Below are positions 1 through 10,154 of a DNA stretch of 64,000 nucleotides, piece after piece; the stretch's first letter is position 1; each line of letters starts with the position of its first letter. The stretch comes from Winslowiella toletana (GTDB lineage Bacteria; Pseudomonadota; Gammaproteobacteria; Enterobacterales; Enterobacteriaceae): assembly GCF_017875465.1 (NCBI RefSeq), contig NZ_JAGGMQ010000001.1, positions 1,364,001-1,428,000 of the forward strand. Reading direction: 5' to 3'. A model generated the notes under the pieces. The model did not search any database and was not told the DNA's origin. It saw nothing but the letters and a program-made list of their open reading frames with translations. The translations under genes were made by a program, and so were the position numbers.

Positions 1-907
1 TACCGTGAATGCTCTGACTGTCGATCCGCCCTTCGCCGGTAATCACCAGCGTGGCGTCCTGCACCAGCTTATCCAGTCCCAGCGCTTCAGTGACAATCTC
101 AATACCGCGTCGCAGTTCAGCATGGCAGAACGCATGCAACGCCGCGCCCATGCCACCCGCCGCGCCGCCGCCGGGAATATGCAGCACATCAATATCCAGA
201 TCGCGCTGGATAATCTTCGCGTAGTGCGCCATGGCCTGATCCAGCTGCGCCACCAGCTGCGGTGTCGCGCCCTTCTGCGGACCGAAAATAGCCGATGCCC
301 CTTCGTCACCGGTCAGCGGATTGGTGACATCGCACGCCACCTCAAAGCGGCACTGACCGATACGCTCATCGAGCTGGCTGATATCAATGCTGACAAGATC
401 GGTTAAGCTGCCGCCGCCATAGCCAATCTGCTGCCCCTGCTTATCCAGCAGGCGCGCGCCCAGCGCCTGCACCATACCGGAACCACCGTCATTGGTGGCG
501 CTGCCACCGATGCCGATAATAAAATGTTTTACGCCGTTATCCAGCGCGTTACGAATCAGTTCACCGGTTCCCCACGAGGTGGTGATCAATGGATCGCGCT
601 GCGCCGCCGGCACCAGCTCCAGACCACTGGCTGCCGCCATTTCGATAAAGGCACAGCTCTCATCGCCGGAAAGACCGTAGAATGCTTCAACCTGCTCGCC
701 CAGCGGGCCAGTCACGTTTAATCTGACAATCTTTCCCTGCGTTGCCGCTACCATCGCTTCCACCGTACCTTCGCCGCCATCCGCAACCGGCAGCTTGACG
801 TAGTGCGCATCAGGGAAAATTTCACGGAACCCCGCTTCAATCTCCGTCGCGACCTGTAGGGCGGATAAACTCTCTTTGTATGAATCCGGTGCGATTACTA
901 TTTTCAT
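1..907 (-). CDS. garK: Glycerate 2-kinase (partial, runs off left edge)
   Basis: ATP-dependent kinase that phosphorylates D-glycerate to 2-phosphoglycerate, the last step of the galactarate/glucarate route before glycolysis. The start ATG (905-907) opens with MKIVIAPDSYKESLSA, typical of the GarK/GlxK glycerate kinase type-1 family. ADGGEGT lies at residues 42-48 and a GGSATNDGG glycine-rich motif near residue 133. About 302 of roughly 380 residues are in the window; the C-terminus is missing. It is the last visible gene of the gudP-gudX-gudD-garL-garR-garK run, 75 nt after garR, with a weak ribosome site (GGA). The choice between the names garK and glxK rests on context only. Confidence 0.9.
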   Translation of the reverse strand, partial: MKIVIAPDSYKESLSALQVATEIEAGFREIFPDAHYVKLPVADGGEGTVEAMVAATQGKIVRLNVTGPLGEQVEAFYGLSGDESCAFIEMAAASGLELVPAAQRDPLITTSWGTGELIRNALDNGVKHFIIGIGGSATNDGGSGMVQALGARLLDKQGQQIGYGGGSLTDLVSIDISQLDERIGQCRFEVACDVTNPLTGDEGASAIFGPQKGATPQLVAQLDQAMAHYAKIIQRDLDIDVLHIPGGGAAGGMGAALHAFCHAELRRGIEIVTEALGLDKLVQDATLVITGEGRIDSQSIHG

Positions 908-949
908 AGGTTTTCCGAGCACTGTTAGCTGGCCGAAAGAAACGACCGG

Positions 950-974
950 TTCGGCGCCGGTCAGCGGCGCCGAA
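950..974. promoter_or_regulatory. Intercistronic hairpin between garR and garK
   Basis: A perfect 10-bp stem (TTCGGCGCCG, 950-959, with its complement at 965-974) closes a 5-nt loop in the 75-nt garR-garK gap. No T-run follows on the minus strand, so it is more likely an mRNA-stabilising or partial attenuation structure than a full intrinsic terminator. Function is inferred. Confidence 0.5.
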
Positions 975-982
975 GGGTCCTG

Positions 983-1867
983 TTACCGGGAAATTTCAAC
1001 CTTCGCTAACTTTTCATAATAGCAGGCCAGCGCACTATGGTCGGCCGTGCCCATGCCATCGGCCTTCAGCGCCTGCATCATCTCCATCACCGCCGCCGTT
1101 AGCGGCAGCTGCGCGCCAACGCCGTGCGACGTATCCAGCGCATTCGCCAGATCCTTAATATGCAGATCAATACGGAAACCTGGCTTAAAGTTGCGATCCA
1201 TCACCATCGGCGCTTTCGCTTCCAGCACCGTGCTGCCCGCCAGCCCGCCACGAATCGCCTGGAATACCAGATCGGGATCGACACCAGCTTTGGTCGCCAG
1301 CGTCAGCGCTTCCGACATCGCCGCAATATTCAGCGCCACAATTACCTGGTTCGCCAGCTTGGTGACGTTACCGGCGCCAATATCACCGGTATGCACCACT
1401 GAACCGGCCATCGCTTTCATCAGATCGTAATATTTATCAAACAGCGCTTTATCACCGCCAACCATCACCGATAGCGTACCTTCAATCGCTTTCGGCTCGC
1501 CGCCACTGACCGGCGCATCCAGCAAGGCGATATTTTTCTTAGCCAGCTCAGCATGGATCTCGCGGCTTGCCAGTGGTGCAATTGAGCTCATATCGATCAC
1601 TACCGTGCCGGGTTTTGCCCCCTCAATCACGCCGCCCTCACCCAGCACCACCTCTTTCACCTGCGGCGAGTTCGGCAGCATCGTAATAATCACATCGCAC
1701 TGCTCCGCCACCGCTTTCGCGCTGCTGGCGGTAATCGCCCCGGCAGTCACCAGCTCGGCTTCGCTTTCAACATTGTTATCGCGCACCACCAGGCTGTAAC
1801 CCGCTTTCAGCAGGTTTTTACTCATCGGTTTGCCCATAATGCCGAGGCCAATAAATCCAATTTTCAT
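983..1867 (-). CDS. garR: Tartronate semialdehyde reductase (2-hydroxy-3-oxopropionate reductase)
   Basis: Reduces tartronate semialdehyde to D-glycerate with NAD(P)H, linking the aldolase GarL to the kinase GarK. It belongs to the beta-hydroxyacid dehydrogenase family: the Rossmann motif GFIGLGIMG is at residues 4-12, the substrate-binding DAPVSGG at 117-123, and the catalytic-lysine block GNVTKLANQ has K170 and N173. The chosen start (ATG 1865-1867) follows AAGGGGAG, giving 294 aa, the usual family length; a start 7 codons upstream is possible but lies within the Shine-Dalgarno region. It is 24 nt downstream of garL in the same operon. Confidence 0.95.
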   Translation of the reverse strand: MKIGFIGLGIMGKPMSKNLLKAGYSLVVRDNNVESEAELVTAGAITASSAKAVAEQCDVIITMLPNSPQVKEVVLGEGGVIEGAKPGTVVIDMSSIAPLASREIHAELAKKNIALLDAPVSGGEPKAIEGTLSVMVGGDKALFDKYYDLMKAMAGSVVHTGDIGAGNVTKLANQVIVALNIAAMSEALTLATKAGVDPDLVFQAIRGGLAGSTVLEAKAPMVMDRNFKPGFRIDLHIKDLANALDTSHGVGAQLPLTAAVMEMMQALKADGMGTADHSALACYYEKLAKVEISR

Positions 1868-1891
1868 TACGCTTCTCCCCTTAACCATCAG

Positions 1892-2662
1892 TTATTTTTT
1901 ATAACGGTCACACAGCGCCTGAGTGGCATTGCGGAATACGCCAAGATCGCTGCCGACAGCGACAAAACCAGCGCCCCACTCCAGGTAACGCCGTGCATCC
2001 GCTTCCACCGGCGCGAGAATGCCACTGGCTTTACCCGCCGCTTTGGCGCGATCGAAAATATGTTTGATTACTTTCAGCACTTCCGGATGTGAAGGCTGAC
2101 CGAGATAACCGAGCGCCGCCGAGAGATCGCCCGGGCCGACAAAAATCCCGTCCACGCCATCCACCGCGGCAATCGCATCAATATTGTCAACGCTGAGCTG
2201 GGTTTCGATTTGCACCAGTACACTGACGTTGTCGTTAATCGTGCTGTTGTAGTCCGGCAAAGTGCCGTACATATTGCTGCGATGAGAAACCGATACGCCG
2301 CGAATGCCGGCAGGCGGATAGCGCGTCGACGCCACCGCACGCCGTGCTTCTTCTTCCGTTTCAACAAATGGGATCAGGAAGTTATAGAAACCGATATCCA
2401 GCAGGCGCTTGATAATAATCGGTTCGTTGCAAGGTGGACGCACCACCGGCGCGCTGACGCTGCCCTTCAGCGCCATCAGCTGGGGAATAAAGGTGGTGAT
2501 ATCATTCGGTGCGTGCTCGCCATCCAGTAACAACCAGTCAAAACCCGCCAGTCCCAACACCTCGGTAGTGATCGGATTGGCCAGCCCGCACCAGCTGCCA
2601 ATCAGGGTTTCACCGCCCAGCAGACGCTGACGAAAACGGTTGGGATAGTTTGTATTGCTCAT
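1892..2662 (-). CDS. garL: 5-keto-4-deoxy-D-glucarate aldolase
   Basis: Class II aldolase of the HpcH/HpaI family that splits 5-keto-4-deoxy-D-glucarate into pyruvate and tartronate semialdehyde. The sequence shows DGEH with the general-base H50, metal ligands E153 (QIET) and D179 (GPGD), and the family length of 256 aa. A clear AGGAG precedes the ATG. It sits between gudD and garR, so the product of both dehydratases (GudD and GarD) passes directly to this enzyme. Confidence 0.95.
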   Translation of the reverse strand: MSNTNYPNRFRQRLLGGETLIGSWCGLANPITTEVLGLAGFDWLLLDGEHAPNDITTFIPQLMALKGSVSAPVVRPPCNEPIIIKRLLDIGFYNFLIPFVETEEEARRAVASTRYPPAGIRGVSVSHRSNMYGTLPDYNSTINDNVSVLVQIETQLSVDNIDAIAAVDGVDGIFVGPGDLSAALGYLGQPSHPEVLKVIKHIFDRAKAAGKASGILAPVEADARRYLEWGAGFVAVGSDLGVFRNATQALCDRYKK

Positions 2663-2698
2663 AGTGACTCCTGTGTATTTCGCATAAAGCCCGATGGT

Positions 2699-4039
2699 TT
2701 AGCGCACCAGACAAGGTCGTTTGTTATCAAACCGCCACTCCGGCACCAGGAACTGCATCGCCTGCGCATCATCACGCGCGCCCAGACCATGTTTCTGATA
2801 CAGCGCATGGGCCGTCATTACCTGATCCATATCCAGCTCCACGCCTAATCCTGGCTGCTGTGGCACCTGCACCATGCCGCCTTTGATTTGTAACGGTTGC
2901 TTAGTCAGACGCTGATTGCCTTCCTGCCAGATCCAGTGAGTATCAATCGCGGTGATTTTGCCCGGTGCCGCCGCCGCCACATGGGTAAACATCGCCAGCG
3001 AGATATCAAAATGGTTATTGGAGTGCGAACCCCAGGTCAGACCGAAGTCGTGGCACATCTGCGCCACGCGCACCGAGCCTTGCATGGTCCAGAAGTGCGG
3101 ATCCGCCAGCGGGATATCCACCGATTGCAGTGACAGGGTATGGCCCATCTGACGCCAGTCGGTGGCAATCATATTGGTCGCCGTCGGCAGGCCGGTGGCG
3201 CGGCGGAACTCCGCCATCACTTCGCGGCCGGAATAGCCCTGTTCAGCGCCGCAAGGATCTTCCGCATACGCCAGTACGCCTTTCAGCTGTTTGCCGAGTT
3301 CGATCGCTTCAGTCAGCGACCAGGCGCCATTTGGGTCGAGCGTAATACGTGCTTCAGGGAAACGTTTTGCCAGCGCGGTCACCGCTTCTGCTTCTTCGCT
3401 ACCGGCCAGCACGCCGCCCTTCAGTTTGAAATCATTAAAGCCATATTTTTCATAAGCGGCTTCCGCCAGCCGTACCACCGTTTCCGGGCTGAGCGCCTCT
3501 TCATGACGCAGGCGATACCAGTCACACTGTTCATCGCTCTGGCTCTGATAGGGCAGCGAGGTTTTACGGCGGTCGCCGACATAAAACAGATAACCGAGCA
3601 TCTCAACGCTGTCGCGCTGCTGACCATCGCCCAGCAGGCTGGCGACGTTGACGCCGAGATGTTTGCCCAGCAGGTCCAGCAGCGCCGCTTCAATACCGGT
3701 CACCACATGAATGGTGGTGCGCAGATCGAAGGTCTGATTGCCACGTCCTCCCGCATCGCGGTCGGCGAAGGTCTGGCGCACCAGACTTAGCAGGTTTTTA
3801 TATTCACCGATGCGCTTACCGCTCAGCAATGCTGCGGACTCTTCCAGCGTTTTACGGATCTTCTCACCGCCTGGGATCTCCCCGACGCCCGTGTTACCGG
3901 CATTATCTTTAATGATCACGATATTGCGGGTGAAGAATGGCGCATGGGCGCCACTGAGGTTCAGCAACATACTGTCGTAGCCCGCTACCGGGATCACCTG
4001 TAATGACGTGATAACGGGGGTCGCACTTTGTTGACTCAT
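2699..4039 (-). CDS. gudD: Glucarate dehydratase
   Basis: Enolase-superfamily enzyme that dehydrates D-glucarate (and L-idarate) to 5-keto-4-deoxy-D-glucarate in the cytoplasm. All family active-site residues are in place with E. coli numbering: KxK K205/K207, metal ligands D235, E260 and N289, D313, and H339 in [10 protein letters not shown]. The length of 446 aa is normal. It is the downstream member of the gudX-gudD tandem paralogue pair, 27 nt after gudX and 36 nt before garL. The [10 protein letters not shown] segment near residue 91 distinguishes it from GudX. Confidence 0.95.
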   Translation of the reverse strand: MSQQSATPVITSLQVIPVAGYDSMLLNLSGAHAPFFTRNIVIIKDNAGNTGVGEIPGGEKIRKTLEESAALLSGKRIGEYKNLLSLVRQTFADRDAGGRGNQTFDLRTTIHVVTGIEAALLDLLGKHLGVNVASLLGDGQQRDSVEMLGYLFYVGDRRKTSLPYQSQSDEQCDWYRLRHEEALSPETVVRLAEAAYEKYGFNDFKLKGGVLAGSEEAEAVTALAKRFPEARITLDPNGAWSLTEAIELGKQLKGVLAYAEDPCGAEQGYSGREVMAEFRRATGLPTATNMIATDWRQMGHTLSLQSVDIPLADPHFWTMQGSVRVAQMCHDFGLTWGSHSNNHFDISLAMFTHVAAAAPGKITAIDTHWIWQEGNQRLTKQPLQIKGGMVQVPQQPGLGVELDMDQVMTAHALYQKHGLGARDDAQAMQFLVPEWRFDNKRPCLVR

Positions 4040-4066
4040 GATTATTTTCCTTGTAAATCAGCCGAT

Positions 4067-5404
4067 TTAGCGTCCAAACACCGGACGTTTACGATCAAAT
4101 TTCCAGCCCGGCACCAGATACTGCATCGCCGCCGCGTCGTTGCGCGACCCCGCAGGCAGCGTTTTATATAACGCATGCGCCTGCTCCAGCCGCTGCCAGT
4201 CCAGCTCAATGCCGAGCCCTGGTTTATCCGGCACTGCAATCCTGCCATTGCGGATCTGCAGAGGTTCTTTGGTCAGGCGCTGATCGCCCTCCTGCCAGAT
4301 CCAGTGGGTATCTATGGCGGTCGGTTTGCCGGGCGCGGCTGCGCCGACATGGGTAAACATCGCCAGTGAAATATCGAAGTGATTGTTGGAGTGGCAACCC
4401 CAGGTCAGTCCCCACTCATCGCACAGCTGCGCCACACGCACCGCACCGCTTAAGGTCCAGAAGTGCGGATCCGCCAGCGGGATATCCACTGCGTTCAGCA
4501 TTACCGCATGGTTCATCTCGCGCCAGTTAGTGGCGATCATATTGGTGGCCACCGGTAAGCCAGTGGCGCGGCGAAATTCCGCCATCACTTCACGGCCGGA
4601 ATAGCCCTGTTCAGCACCACAGGGATCTTCCGCGTAGGTCAGAATGCCCTGCATCCCTTTGCACAGCTCAATCGCTTCATCCAGCAGCCAGGCGCCGTTC
4701 GGATCCACGGTAATACGCGCATCCGGGAAACGCTGTTTCAGCGCTTTTACCGCATCGATCTCCTGCTCGCCCGGCAGTACGCCGCCTTTTAGTTTGAAAT
4801 CTTTAAAACCGTATTTATCCTGCGCCGCTTCGGCCAGACGTACTACTGCGGCGCTGTCCATCGCTGCCTGATGACGCAGGCGATACCAGTCGTGGCTGGC
4901 GTTTTCGCCGTTAAGATATGGCAGGTCGGTCTTTTCACGGTCGCCGATATAAAACAGATAACCCAGCACCGTCACTTCATCACGCTGCTTGCCCGGGCCC
5001 AGCAGCTCCGCTACCGGCACCTGCAAGCACTGACCGAGCAGATCCAGCAGCGCCGCTTCCAGCGCCGCCACCGCATTGACCCGCAGCTCAAAGGTCCAGG
5101 CGCCGTTACCAAAGGTAGTGAAATCCGCCGACTGATTGCCCTGGTGCACCTGCTGTACCAGCCGGTTCATCCGCGCCACCTGATGCCCTTTTACCTGCTC
5201 AATCGCATCCACCAGCGTCTGATAAATCACTTCGCCGCCCGGTGCTTCACCGACACCGGTATGACCGGCGCTGTCGGTCAGCACCACAATATTGCGGGTA
5301 AAGAAGGCGCCGTGGGCGCCGCCAATATTCAGCAGCATGCTGTCATAACCGGCAACCGGGATCACTTTCATATCGGTAATCACCGGGGTGCTTTGCGTGT
5401 TCAT
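4067..5404 (-). CDS. gudX: Glucarate dehydratase-related protein
   Basis: Paralogue of GudD (enolase superfamily, 445 aa). It is closest in recalled sequence to E. coli GudX, for example [20 protein letters not shown] and the [20 protein letters not shown] region. Catalytic positions remain: K204/K206, D234, E259, N288, H338 and N340. The most visible local difference from GudD is WGCHSNN instead of WGSHSNN. E. coli GudX is described as having weak glucarate dehydratase activity, so the true substrate is uncertain. It starts 8 nt after the gudP stop, implying strict co-transcription. Confidence 0.92.
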   Translation of the reverse strand: MNTQSTPVITDMKVIPVAGYDSMLLNIGGAHGAFFTRNIVVLTDSAGHTGVGEAPGGEVIYQTLVDAIEQVKGHQVARMNRLVQQVHQGNQSADFTTFGNGAWTFELRVNAVAALEAALLDLLGQCLQVPVAELLGPGKQRDEVTVLGYLFYIGDREKTDLPYLNGENASHDWYRLRHQAAMDSAAVVRLAEAAQDKYGFKDFKLKGGVLPGEQEIDAVKALKQRFPDARITVDPNGAWLLDEAIELCKGMQGILTYAEDPCGAEQGYSGREVMAEFRRATGLPVATNMIATNWREMNHAVMLNAVDIPLADPHFWTLSGAVRVAQLCDEWGLTWGCHSNNHFDISLAMFTHVGAAAPGKPTAIDTHWIWQEGDQRLTKEPLQIRNGRIAVPDKPGLGIELDWQRLEQAHALYKTLPAGSRNDAAAMQYLVPGWKFDRKRPVFGR

Positions 5405-5412
5405 GCTCGCTC

Positions 5413-6759
5413 CTAAGCTTTAACTTTCAGTTCAATACGTTTGATATCGCCGACCAGCACCAGATAACTGAGCACCGCGACAAAAGCATGGATGCCGACG
5501 TATATCAGCGCGCCGTTATAGGAACCGGTGGTGGCGATGATGTAACCAATCGCAATCGGCGTCACAATGCCGGAGACGTTACCGAACATATTGAACAGTC
5601 CGCCGCTCAGGCCGCTGATCTCTTTCGGCGCGGTATCCGCCATCACCGCCCAGCCCAGCGCGCCGATGCCTTTACCAAAGAATGCCAGCGCCATAAAGAA
5701 CACCACTACGGCTTCGGTATCGACGTAGTTACACACCACCATCGAAATCGATAACAGCATGCCGAGCACAATCGGCGTTTTGCGGGCGATATTCAGCGAG
5801 CCGGTTTTGCGCATCAGCCAGTCGGAGATCACCCCGCCCAGCACGCCGCCGAGGAAGCCGCAAATTGCCGGAACCGAGGCGATAAATCCGGCTTTCAGAA
5901 TTGACATGCCGCGCGCCTGCACCAGATAGACCGGGAACCAGGTGATAAAGAAGTAGGTTAAAGCGTTGATACAGTACTGGCCGAGATAGATGCCCAGCAT
6001 CATGCGCGAAGTGACCAGCTGCTTAATCTGAGAACGCTTTTCGGCCCAGCTGACTTTGTGCGACTCATTCTTCTGATCCATATTGATCAGCGCGCCGCCC
6101 TGCTCCATATACTCCAGCTCAGCTTTATTGACGCCGGGATGGTCATTCGGATCGTGGATCACTTTCAGCCAGATAAAGCTGATAATGATGCCGAGGCCGC
6201 CCATAAACCAGAACACATGCGCCCAGCCCACTTCAGAGGTTAACCAGCCCATAATCGGCGCGAAGATCACCGTGGCGAAGTACTGCGCGGAGTTAAAAAT
6301 CGACACCGCTGTGCCGCGCTCCTGCGCCGGGAACCATGCCGCCACAATGCGACTGTTGCCGGGGAAGGAGGGCGCTTCAGCCAGACCGACCATAAAGCGC
6401 AGGACAAACAGGGAAACCACAATGCCGAAGCCGGAAAAAATGTCGACAAAGCCCTGCAACAGGGTGAACAGCGACCAGATAAAGATGCTCCAGAAATAGA
6501 CCCGTTTCGAGCCGAAGCGGTCCAGTAACCAGCCGCCAGGGATCTGACCGATGACATACGCCCAGGAAAAAGCCGAGAAGATATAGCCCAGACCCACTGA
6601 ATCCAGCCCGATATCTTTAGACATGGCGGAGCCGGCAATGGAAATGGTTGCACGGTCGCCATAGTTAAATGAGGTGACGATAAATAACATCACCACGATC
6701 CAATAGCGCGCGTTAGTTCTTTTCTGTACTGCGCTCGCGGCCTGGCTGACAGAATTCAT
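5413..6759 (-). CDS. gudP: D-glucarate/galactarate MFS permease
   Basis: Major facilitator superfamily proton symporter (anion:cation symporter family), about 12 membrane segments in 448 aa. The first segment (around residues 19-37) is followed by NYGDRATIS, the usual hexarate/galactonate permease signature, and a second signature [15 protein letters not shown] follows near residue 75. As first gene of the operon it supplies substrate to GudD, GudX and GarD. The ATG is preceded by AGGAGTGC at a good distance. Whether it prefers glucarate or galactarate cannot be read from sequence; the name follows the linked gudXD. Confidence 0.92.
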   Translation of the reverse strand: MNSVSQAASAVQKRTNARYWIVVMLFIVTSFNYGDRATISIAGSAMSKDIGLDSVGLGYIFSAFSWAYVIGQIPGGWLLDRFGSKRVYFWSIFIWSLFTLLQGFVDIFSGFGIVVSLFVLRFMVGLAEAPSFPGNSRIVAAWFPAQERGTAVSIFNSAQYFATVIFAPIMGWLTSEVGWAHVFWFMGGLGIIISFIWLKVIHDPNDHPGVNKAELEYMEQGGALINMDQKNESHKVSWAEKRSQIKQLVTSRMMLGIYLGQYCINALTYFFITWFPVYLVQARGMSILKAGFIASVPAICGFLGGVLGGVISDWLMRKTGSLNIARKTPIVLGMLLSISMVVCNYVDTEAVVVFFMALAFFGKGIGALGWAVMADTAPKEISGLSGGLFNMFGNVSGIVTPIAIGYIIATTGSYNGALIYVGIHAFVAVLSYLVLVGDIKRIELKVKA

Positions 6760-7274
6760 GATGCACTCCTGAAATATAGCAGTTAGCTACTTTCACTCTG
6801 AACAACAGACACCATGGATTGGGTATCAGAATGATGTTGGGTTAACACAGCGATTTAGTTATTAGCAAATAGCTTAATTACGCAGCGTGACGAATAACCT
6901 AACGTTCAACACGGGAATCAGTATAAGAATCCCGACGCGCTGAAACACCAGAACATTGCATGATATTTAACATGTTTTTCGCCATTTTTTATGGCATCTG
7001 CACAGCCCGCTGCGTGACGGCTCACGGAATTGCTTTTTTCATAGCGAGGTGGCGCACACTGTGATTTTCCGCGTTTTTGTTTGTGACCGCCTTCGCTTGC
7101 TTTTGGCATTCTGCACAAAACAAAAAAGGATTTAAGCCTGAAACAGCGACACTTGCATAGTGCCGTGGCAAATCTGGCAACATATACTCTCTCTCAGCAA
7201 ATGGCCTTAATATCATCGTGGTAATGTATTAACTGGAAGCCTGTCCCGGCAGATAAAATCAGGACAATAAAGCA
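6760..7274. promoter_or_regulatory. Divergent gudP/garD control region
   Basis: This 515-bp non-coding gap separates the divergent gudP operon and garD. It is A+T-richer than the flanks and carries no convincing ORF or RNA gene. A TATACT hexamer near 7183-7188 could be a -10 for garD, but no good -35 sits at 16-18 nt. In E. coli the hexarate genes are activated by CdaR and CRP; I could not identify a convincing CdaR site or a full CRP palindrome here. Confidence 0.45.
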
Positions 7275-8834
7275 ATGAATAAAATAACCGATGAAGTCCC
7301 TCTTTATATAAAGGTGCATGAAACGGATAACGTGGCAATTGTGGTAAATAATAACGGCCTGCCTGCAGGCACCACTTTTAGCTGCGGTTTGCAATTAATT
7401 GAGCATGTCCCACAGGGACATAAAGTGGCGTTAAGTCATATCGCCAGCGGCGGCAATATTATTCGTTATGGTGAGGTGATTGGTTATGCGCTGCGTGATA
7501 TTGCGCGCGGCAGCTGGATTGACGAATCGCTGGTGGCGCTGCCCGAAGCACCACCGCTGGCCAGCTTACCGCTGGCGAATCGTATTCCCGAACCACTTCC
7601 GGCGCTGGAAGGTTACAGTTTCCTTGGTTATCGCAATGCTGACGGCAGCGTCGGCACGCGTAATCTGCTGGGCATCACCACCAGCGTCCACTGCGTGGCG
7701 GGGGTGGTTGACTATGTGGTCAATATTATTGAGCGAGAGTTACTGCCGCGTTACCCCAATGTCGATGGCGTGGTGGCGCTTAATCATCTGTATGGTTGCG
7801 GCGTGGCGATTAACGCGCCGGCAGCAGTGATCCCGATCCGCACCATTCATAACCTCGCGCTGAATGCTAATTTCGGCGGCGAAGTGATGATCGTCAGTCT
7901 TGGCTGCGAGAAGCTGCAACCGGAAAAACTGCTGACCGGCACCGAGGATGTGCAGGCCATCTCCCTCGACGATCAAGATATTGTGCGTTTGCAGGATGAA
8001 AAACTGGTTGGCTTCCAGGCGATGGTGCAGGAGATTTTACAGGTCGCTGAACGTCATTTGCAGCGGCTGAATCAGCGCCAGCGCGAAGTCTGCCCGGCAT
8101 CAGAGCTGATTGTGGGTATGCAGTGCGGCGGCAGCGATGCGTTCTCCGGTGTGACCGCTAATCCGGCGGTGGGATTTGCTTCCGATCTGCTGGTGCGTTG
8201 TGGCGCAACGGTGATGTTTTCCGAAGTCACCGAAGTGCGTGACGCCATTCATCTGCTGACCCCACGCGTGGTTAATCAGGCGGTAGGCAAAAGGTTGCTG
8301 GAGGAGATGGCGTGGTATGACGACTATCTTAATCAGGGCAAAACCGACCGCAGCGCAAATCCTTCTCCGGGGAACAAGAAAGGCGGACTGGCGAATGTGG
8401 TGGAAAAAGCGCTCGGCTCAATTGCTAAATCCGGACGCAGTGCAATTGCCGAAGTGCTGTCGCCGGGTCAGCGGCCAACGCAGCGCGGATTAATCTACGC
8501 GGCGACGCCAGCCAGCGACTTTGTCTGCGGTACCCAACAGATGGCGTCCGGCATTACCTTGCAGGTGTTTACCACCGGGCGCGGTACGCCGTACGGACTG
8601 GCGGCGATTCCGGTGATCAAAATGGCGACGCGCAATGCGCTGTTTGAGCGCTGGCACGATTTGATGGATATTAACGCTGGCACCATCGCCACCGGTGAAG
8701 AGAGCATTGAACAAGTCGGCTGGCGGCTGTTTGAGCTGATTCTGGATATTGCCAGCGGCAGAAAACAGACATGGTCCGATCGCTGGGGGATCCGCAATGC
8801 ACTGGCGGTGTTTAACCCGGCACCGGTAACCTGA
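7275..8834 (+). CDS. garD: Galactarate dehydratase
   Basis: Dehydrates galactarate (mucate) to 5-keto-4-deoxy-D-glucarate, which feeds GarL. The 519-aa protein follows E. coli GarD over its whole length from memory: an N-terminal SAF-like domain ([18 protein letters not shown]), then the UxaA-type body with [14 protein letters not shown] near residue 122, and conserved cysteines in [19 protein letters not shown] and [12 protein letters not shown] that may bind the metal. AGGA sits about 10 nt before the ATG. It is transcribed away from the gudP operon from the shared 515-bp gap. Confidence 0.95.
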   Translation: MNKITDEVPLYIKVHETDNVAIVVNNNGLPAGTTFSCGLQLIEHVPQGHKVALSHIASGGNIIRYGEVIGYALRDIARGSWIDESLVALPEAPPLASLPLANRIPEPLPALEGYSFLGYRNADGSVGTRNLLGITTSVHCVAGVVDYVVNIIERELLPRYPNVDGVVALNHLYGCGVAINAPAAVIPIRTIHNLALNANFGGEVMIVSLGCEKLQPEKLLTGTEDVQAISLDDQDIVRLQDEKLVGFQAMVQEILQVAERHLQRLNQRQREVCPASELIVGMQCGGSDAFSGVTANPAVGFASDLLVRCGATVMFSEVTEVRDAIHLLTPRVVNQAVGKRLLEEMAWYDDYLNQGKTDRSANPSPGNKKGGLANVVEKALGSIAKSGRSAIAEVLSPGQRPTQRGLIYAATPASDFVCGTQQMASGITLQVFTTGRGTPYGLAAIPVIKMATRNALFERWHDLMDINAGTIATGEESIEQVGWRLFELILDIASGRKQTWSDRWGIRNALAVFNPAPVT

Positions 8835-8840
8835 TTCTGC

Positions 8841-8906
8841 GGGCGGCGCGCACGCCGCCCCTACAAAAGCATGTTTGTGACTGTAGGGGCGCCGTGCTCG
8901 CCGCCC
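8841..8906. repeat. GC-rich palindromic intergenic repeat, copy 1
   Basis: Two facing elements: GGGCGGCG..CGCCGCCCCTACA (8841-8865) and, inverted, TGTAGGGGC..CGCCGCCC (8882-8906), so the whole unit can fold into a long stem. It fills the gap between the convergent garD and yqcA genes. Related units occur at 21499-21526 and 49996-50091. The form is REP/BIME-like; it may also stop transcription from both sides. Confidence 0.75.
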
Positions 8907-8916
8907 TTGCCAGTGG

Positions 8917-9363
8917 CTAAATCAGTTTCGCCCAGGCTTCAACCCACGGCGAGGTGACAATTTCCGGTTCCGGATCTTCTGTTGCATCAATGGTTAACAG
9001 TTCACCGATGCGCTTTGCCCCCTGCTCCTGCAGCAACTGATCAAAATGTTTGCCCGCACCGCAGAAGTTGTCATAGCTGCTGTCGCCCAGCGCAATCACA
9101 CCATATTGCAGCTGCGGCTGATGGCCCAGCTGATCTTTAATCCCATGGAACAGTGCGGCGATGCTGTCCGGGAAATCGCCCTGACCGGTGGTGGAGGTCA
9201 CAATCAGCGCCACTTTATCGCTGTACTGCTGCCAGTCACTGAGGCTCGCCTCGTCAAAAATCTGCACCTGATGTCCGGCTTCCTGCAGAATGGCATCCGC
9301 CTCTTCCGCTACCAGCAGAGCATTACCGTAAACGGTCCCGACAAAAATACCGACCTGCGCCAT
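8917..9363 (-). CDS. yqcA: Flavodoxin YqcA
   Basis: Small FMN-binding electron carrier (148 aa) of the MioC/YqcA subgroup. The FMN phosphate-binding loop TVYGNA is at residues 10-15, followed by [12 protein letters not shown] near 57 and the second FMN loop [10 protein letters not shown] near 92. AAGGAG lies before the ATG. It is the last gene of yqcC-truC-yqcA, 11 nt after truC, the same order as in E. coli. Its redox partner is unknown from sequence. Confidence 0.92.
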   Translation of the reverse strand: MAQVGIFVGTVYGNALLVAEEADAILQEAGHQVQIFDEASLSDWQQYSDKVALIVTSTTGQGDFPDSIAALFHGIKDQLGHQPQLQYGVIALGDSSYDNFCGAGKHFDQLLQEQGAKRIGELLTIDATEDPEPEIVTSPWVEAWAKLI

Positions 9364-9374
9364 AACTTATCTCC

Positions 9375-10154
9375 TTAAATTGGTGCACTATCCTGACTTG
9401 CCGCCGCGACAAACTCAACCCTCGGCACCTCAGGCAGACAATCCTGCCAGCCAAATTGCGACATCATATTTTGCCAGACCTGATCCAGACCGGCGCGGAT
9501 CACCAGCGGTTCACCGGTAACCGGATGGTTTAACGCGAGACTGCTGGCGTGCAGCATCAGGCGCTGACAGCCAAAATAGTGTGCCGCACCGCGGTTCTGT
9601 TTGAGATCGCCATGGGCGCTGTCACCAATAATGGGATGACGCAGATGCGACATATGACGACGCAGCTGATGTTTACGCCCGGTGTGCGGTTGCAGTTCTG
9701 CCAGCGTGTAGCGCGCGCAGTCGTAGCGACCAATGGCAAACGGCATCTCGACCTGCGCCAGCGAACGATAATCGGTGATCGCTGACTTCGGTCCGTTATC
9801 ACCGCTGGCAAATTTATCCGCAATTTTATCCAGCTCTTCGGTCAGCGGATAATCCAGCCGCGCCTCACCATCCAGCCAGCCACGCAGCAGCGCATGATAG
9901 GTTTTTTGCATCTGATGCTGCTCGAACTGTTGCGACAACAGCCGGCCGACTTCACTCGACAGCCCCATCAGCAACACGCCCGAGGTCGGGCGATCGAGAC
10001 GATGGGCGGTAAACACATGCTGACCAATCTGGTCACGCACCGTCTGCATCACCACCACTTTCTCTTTGCGATCCAGCCAGCTGCGATGCACCAGCCAGCC
10101 AGCGGGTTTATTCACCGCCACCAGATGCTCATCCTGATAAATAATTTCCAGCAT
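9375..10154 (-). CDS. truC: tRNA pseudouridine(65) synthase TruC
   Basis: RluA-family pseudouridine synthase acting on U65 of certain tRNAs. The catalytic motif HRLDRPTSG carries the nucleophile D54, and RTGRK-type substrate loop residues appear as PHTGRKHQLRRH near residue 157. The length of 259 aa matches the family. Its ATG overlaps the yqcC stop by one base (ATGA), so translation is coupled. Confidence 0.94.
   Translation of the reverse strand: MLEIIYQDEHLVAVNKPAGWLVHRSWLDRKEKVVVMQTVRDQIGQHVFTAHRLDRPTSGVLLMGLSSEVGRLLSQQFEQHQMQKTYHALLRGWLDGEARLDYPLTEELDKIADKFASGDNGPKSAITDYRSLAQVEMPFAIGRYDCARYTLAELQPHTGRKHQLRRHMSHLRHPIIGDSAHGDLKQNRGAAHYFGCQRLMLHASSLALNHPVTGEPLVIRAGLDQVWQNMMSQFGWQDCLPEVPRVEFVAAASQDSAPI

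Noticed and set aside
1047..1430. Long ORF opposite garR (127 codons), and similar long antisense ORFs opposite gudD, recB, ptrA, recC and the mdt genes
   Set aside because: They are mirror frames of G+C-rich, well-recognised genes, have no ribosome sites and no recognisable protein features.
6960..7260. CRP or CdaR operator in the gudP-garD gap
   Set aside because: Only partial TGTGA/TCACG matches with wrong spacing were found, and I do not know a reliable CdaR consensus.
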